A DNA stretch of 64,000 nucleotides from Amphibalanus amphitrite (taxonomy: Eukaryota > Arthropoda > Thecostraca > Balanomorpha > Balanidae): contig NW_024881701.1 in NCBI RefSeq assembly GCF_019059575.1, positions 124,001 through 188,000 of the forward strand, read 5' to 3'. Below the pieces are notes generated by a model. The model had not been told where the DNA came from. It saw nothing but the letters and a program-made list of their open reading frames with translations, and searched no databases. This document shows, one piece after another, positions 39,301 through 45,300 of this stretch; the first letter of the stretch is position 1, and each line of letters opens with the position of its first letter. A program made the translations under genes and the position numbers.

Positions 39301-42300
39301 TGACAATTGACATACAAACATATGATTACAGAAATATATAATGCAACATCTATGTGCATTGCTCAACTTACATCGAGCAGCCGTCGGATGGCCTCCTCGG
39401 CCTCGGCTGGCTCGGTCGGAATCGTAACGTCGCCGAATACGCCATCTGCCAGGTCCATGACGTCACTGAAGTTACGCGACCGTCTGCAAGGTGGCAGCAC
39501 CAGTCAGGGCAGGGTATATCGTGGAACCAGGAGAGCTTGTGGATACGAAACGTGTTATTGCTGGATTCCACACTTAGTGCTTATGTCGAACATGGGCTCG
39601 TCCCACGTCATAACTCTGTGAAAATGGAAAGACGGCTTACGGTCAAACATCATCAGTCTAGCTATGGACTTATGGAGACGTCTTCCTTAGACCATCCCGC
39701 AATAAAAACAAATAACGGCGCAATAATTTCCCGAGAGCAGCGGTGAGGCAACACAGAAACGACTTATACCAACAAACAACAATTAAAACGAGGATGGATG
39801 GCACATGACAGCGTGGCCGACCCGCTGTGAGAGTCGGGTCGACGAGGGGGCCTGGGGCGCCGACTCTCTGGACACTGTCTTGGAGCGGTAACATATAGTT
39901 TATGGCAAACGTCAGCAGACATATTGACAATTAAACGTCCTTTAACGATGAAGAAACGTCGGCTCTCGAGACCTGTAAAACAAAAACTTTCCACTGCATC
40001 GTGATCGGGCTGTGATACATCTTATTAAAACCATACTGATTTACATGGGGAATTGCTCATATCAACTGGGAATGGTTTCTCTTGGCCAGTCATCTTAGTT
40101 CTGTAAGCATTTTCGTACGGATAGGTAGGCTACGAAAACGGACGCACTAAAATACCGGACGCGGTCCTCTTCACCGTAAGAGGAAACGGCTCAGCTTCAC
40201 TGACCTGCGGAAACGGACGCACCATATATGTAAGTAGGTACTCTCTCACCCCGAACTGACCTGTGGGATTCATCAGCTCTACTGACCTGTCGAGGCGGAC
40301 GCACTGCGCCTGTAGGATTCATCATCTCTACTGACCTGTGGAATCGGACGCACTGCGCCTGTGGGATTCATCATCTCTACTGACCTGTGGAATCGGACGC
40401 ACTGCGCCTGTGGGATTCATAATCTCTACTGACCTGTGGAATCGGACGCACTGCGCCAGCACCTGTCTGCGCTGCTCCAGCTGGGCATTGAGCTCGCGCC
40501 AGGCCATTGCCAGGCTCTCGGCCATCGCCGAGTAGGTGGAGGCCTTGGTGTCCTGCCGGGCGATCAGCTGGTCGGCCTGGTTCAGCAGCTCCTCCACCGG
40601 CGACTCCTTGCTCTGAGGGGGGAGGAGGGGAGGAGGTCAGCTACACGGAAGGAGACTCCTTCACTGTGTGTGTTTTATTTTATTTTTATTTTGGACTTAT
40701 TAATTTTTTGCTTGACTCTCCCACCGAAGTATCAGCGCAGAGCAGAGTCATCATCACACGCAGAGCTTTGCTGACCTGTAGCTCGACTGTCGTAGGTCAG
40801 TGTGCGGGGAGAGGAGGGAAGGAGGTCCTGGTGACGGCTCGTTCGCGGTTGTCACCAGCACTTCATGGCTGGTCTCAGTCAGTTTCAATTCGGCGCGCCT
40901 CGCAGCCGATCGTCCACCCCCGACGACTGACGAGGCAACTTAGCGGAGAGCACCCCGACGGTGGGCGGTGGGCGGTGAGCGGCGGACGGCAGGCGGACGG
41001 TAAGCGACTCACGGCAGGCACCGGGCGGTGGACGGCGGAGGGCAGGCACACCGGGCGGTGGCGGGCGGCGGTGGATGGTGGGCGGTGGACGGCAGCCACA
41101 CCGGGCGGTAAGCGGACGTCAGGCGGGCGGTAAGCGGTGGACGGCAGGTGGCGGGCTCCGGGCGGCGGCGGTCGGCGCCGGGTCGGGTCACGGCCCGGCG
41201 GACTTTCTCCAGCTGTGCTGGTCGCTCGATAGAGCCGATAGGGACGTGACCGCGACTCACGCCGCCGACTCGACTCAGCTCGGAATGCAGGGGCAGCTGG
41301 ACTGGCTCAGAATGCTGGGACAGCTGGGATAGCTGGAGTGGATAGGAGGAACTTTGGACCCGCGCCTGAGCTAGACCGGACTGACCGTTGGACTGTTTCA
41401 GATAAGGTGGAACCGGTTCGGTTACTAGCTTGGTTTGGAGAAGGAACGAACTAAGAGAAAACGAATTGATTTAATTTTCTGTCGTTTCAAGGAGGGAAAT
41501 GCTTATAAAGATGAACAGACGTTACGTTTCCAATGGGTTTGTTTGAGCAAGCAAGAGCAACTGGACCAACCCATCCCTAGCTCTCAGATCTTTGTCGTTA
41601 TTGGCTTGCCCACATTCGCGCTTGCACTGTCGAAAGTCACACCAGAAGTGAAAAACAAAGCCCAACAAACATCAGCGACATTACCGGCAAAAGAAGTCAT
41701 AAAGCAACAGCCAACGTCTTTCTCACCCCTCTCTTACACCAGGCGCCTGCAGCACGACAAACAGACACCCCCTGTGGGCGTCACGCGGGGTCACCTCCCC
41801 AGCTGTTCCCCCTCCTTCTCAGGCCGGATGTCCCCCCCCCCCTCCTGCGGGGGTGGACGCCGCGGTCCCTCCGTCAAATGCCATACCGTGCACGGGAGGC
41901 ATGGACCGCCTATAAAACGGTACCGGTTCTGCACCGTCCAGCGCCGAGCCAAGTCGAATCAGACGCAGCTGCCGGCTGCAACAGCTCGCTGTTTGCCGAG
42001 TCTATAGACTTTAGGAGGCTCCTGTGCTGCTAGGATAGGGTCAGACGGTCCTGAGCATGAATAATTCATATCACTACTAAGTTGACATTTTGAAATATGA
42101 CGCATTGACAAAAGGCATGTGCATAGTGCAACGTGCATAGTAGAATGCCTGAACCATCTGACCATTGACCAAACCGTGCAGTGTTTACCGCTCATGTTAG
42201 CAGTTACAAATGTTTGCAAACCACCGCATCTAAAACCAATGGAAGTGCTGCCACATTGTCAAAATTGATCCCGGCTATCGCCGAAATGCACCACACGCGC

Positions 42301-45300
42301 CTGCGTTCAGCCATTCCTGGCCCAGTCTCTGCCTGTGCCTGAGCAGAATGCCGCCGGCACAGCTGAGCGGGACAGGCTGGGTCCCGGGTGTAACGTCACG
42401 TGCATCCGGTAAACACTGCCGAGTTTCGTCACTCGCGAGCCTACTGCGATGACGAGACGAGGCCAGACCCTCGCGTTGACGCCGTCAGCCAATTCAAGGT
42501 CGTCTCGAGGCATGCTACGGGGTATGAGTCACTTCAAAACGAGAGCTAGTCAAAGACGGCTGCGCACGTGTTTTGTTGTGGAGAGTTACAGCAGTCAACG
42601 GAGGTCAGCGTATAGGGCAGGTCATAAAATGTTTGACGACAGTGCTTGGTCGTTAGGATTCATGTGCTGCATTCAAGCCAAACAAGCAAGTTTAGAGGGT
42701 CACTATCAACGTAACTGCTTTCGAAAGTGAATTAATGCTGGCCATATTTTACTTCAAGACAAAGTAGTGTCCAGGAATGAACGTTTGTTTGCAGGGACAA
42801 TTAAGTTTTCATACTGTAAGCATACCGCACCGTATGACGCAAGAAGATGCCATTTATGAGTTGAGGCTGGGAGAGAATGCCAATGTCATTTTATAGACAG
42901 TCCAGGGCAATAAGGGCATGATTTTCAACCCACCGTCTTCAGAAACCAACCTAGGTGCCTCTGACGCTTAAGGTCCCCCTAATCCCCCCCGAGGTTACCG
43001 CCCACGCCCCTTTCTGACGCCGTCAACACCGCTGCTGATTTGAGCACTCACAGACGGCGAGACGCCCACTCGTGTGAGTCATACACTGATCAGCGTGCAA
43101 ACAGCAAATGTCATGGTCAGCACCTTTCGCATGTCTATTGTGGCTACAAGTGGTAGGCTGATCGATGCTCTAACGAACTTTTCTTAACAATAGGTAAACA
43201 TTGACGGTGCGTTTTATTTTGTCAAAAAGGTTGTCCATAATGCCTGTTAGGGACCGTTGTGGGATTCAGACGTGAGCAGATGTCATGCCGATAGTTTCAT
43301 TCGCCGATGGTTAGCAATAAAGTGCACAAATTAGACCTAACCAGCGCGGTACCGGTGGTCTCAGCGCAATGACGACCCATAAATGACATAATGACTTGAA
43401 AATTCAGCAATTGTTTGTCATTTTCCCGTCACACTAAAGTTATTGCAATCCTATTATAGGCCCGGATCTCATCTAAATTGCATGGTCCAATTTTGCTTCG
43501 GTCTGTTTAACGCAATCATCCTGGGTGTTCACAGTTCAGCTCACCGTGTCCAAGAAAAATGTTTAAAACCACACGCCATACATTTTGTGTGTGAAAAATA
43601 GTGTTGTTCATTAAATGTCTTACTGAAAAAATGCATCTAACCGAAATTTTAACTAAAGAAGTAAACCTAACAGTAAGTTATTAAAACCATATCGTTTGGT
43701 TAGTGTAGGACACGGCGGTGTCATAATCGTGTCACATTCCTCAAACCATATCAAAGAGCTTATCAACGACCTGTCCCGTAAGTCACCTAAAACACAACTC
43801 TTCCCCCCTCTCCCAAATCGTCGTCAAAACCTTCCTTTCAGACGCAGTGTCTTTTCGTAAAGCTTGTGAGTGCCTATCGTCCCGACCACCCCGCTCAGTC
43901 CCGGCGCCGTCCGCGGTCGGCCCACCGCCCCGGGTCATGTCGTCGTTTTCAGTGCGGTCGGCGGTCACATACGGTCCCACCAGGCTGACCGCAGGCTGGG
44001 TGTGCCGGCCGCCCATCGCACCCTTCTGCAGGAATGTGACCGCGTCCGCCCACGGTCAGAAGTCGCTGCGGTTGAGCGAACGGTCGCTGACGGCGAGCGG
44101 CTCGCCCTCGCCCGTGGAACCGGACACCGAGCGAGCGGCGGCAGCAGCAGGCTAGCGGAGGCGGCCCGGTTTGTTTTGGCCACAGACTGGCGTGATCCCC
44201 AGGGAGGAGCGGTCATGATATCGATACCGCCGGACGAGCCCAAAGGTCACCGTGCAGCGGACAAAGGCAGGCAGCGGTCGGCAGCCGGAGCACCCCGAAA
44301 ACCGGGTCTGCACAGCGTCAGACCGATGTGCATGGTGTGCTTTGGGATGCATGTGGTTTACCGTACAGTTCAACCCGCCGTAAACATTCCATTCCACTGA
44401 GGGAACTGCAGTATCTAACCGGAAGAGAGCACAGATAATAAAAGGCACCGACAACGTTATCAACAAAGCATTGAAATTAAGATCACTCTGGACAAATGCA
44501 CAATGCACATGCCTTACTATTCATCCATCGCCCTAATTGTATCAGTAAGGTCCGATATTTCATCCGACAAAACAACCCAAACGCACGCCGCGCTGTCGAT
44601 CAGTTACAGCCTAGTTCCAGGCCCGGCCTACTCGGGCGATATTAATAGCCCCACTGCGCATGAGGCATGTGCTACCCACCCCACTGCACTGGACGTACGG
44701 GCCGGCCCGCTGCCCTTTGTTTGCGAGTGAAGGAGGTCAGAACGGCCGACGCCACCTGTTGTTCTGGTCAAGTGGGCGCTGTTGAGCTACTTTCCGCTAT
44801 ATTATCCTCTGCCTTTGCACTGCTGATTCCTTAGCTGCAGCTGCAATGAAATGTGCATGGTATGTAGTTAAGTATCTCATGTGGTCTTTAAACGTACACC
44901 GTTTGCTAGGACTTCCCCTCCTGTCGCCATCCACGTCAGCCGCTGCGTCTGCATTTGGCCACTGCTCCAACTAGTGCGGTCATCTCTGCGACTTCCACAA
45001 TATCTCATCCTTCATCAACACTTCCATCTCTAACGTCACTTTCATCAGCCGCGCCTCTAGCTTAGTGCCTTCCGAGCCACACCTCGTCAGTGTGCCTAGC
45101 AGAGACGTCGTCGTCACGTTGAGGCTGGCTTCCAAGGCGCGGCGACCCGACCGCTGCAGTGCCGGCCGCGTGGGGCGCGCGTGCACTGCATGCAGGTCAC
45201 GTAAGAGGTCGGCAGGCCCAGTTGCAACACCCCGCCGCCGCCGTCTCGAAGAGAAGCCGCAGGCAAGGAGTGCTGAGCCCATGCGCCGCGACCTTGTGGA

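Noticed and set aside
41435-42007. 190-codon plus-strand frame near a TATAAAA box
   Set aside because: No recognisable domain, the TATA box lies inside rather than upstream of it, and composition is not gene-like.
43870-44400. 176-codon plus-strand frame
   Set aside because: GC-rich chance ORF with no motif, splice structure or signal peptide.
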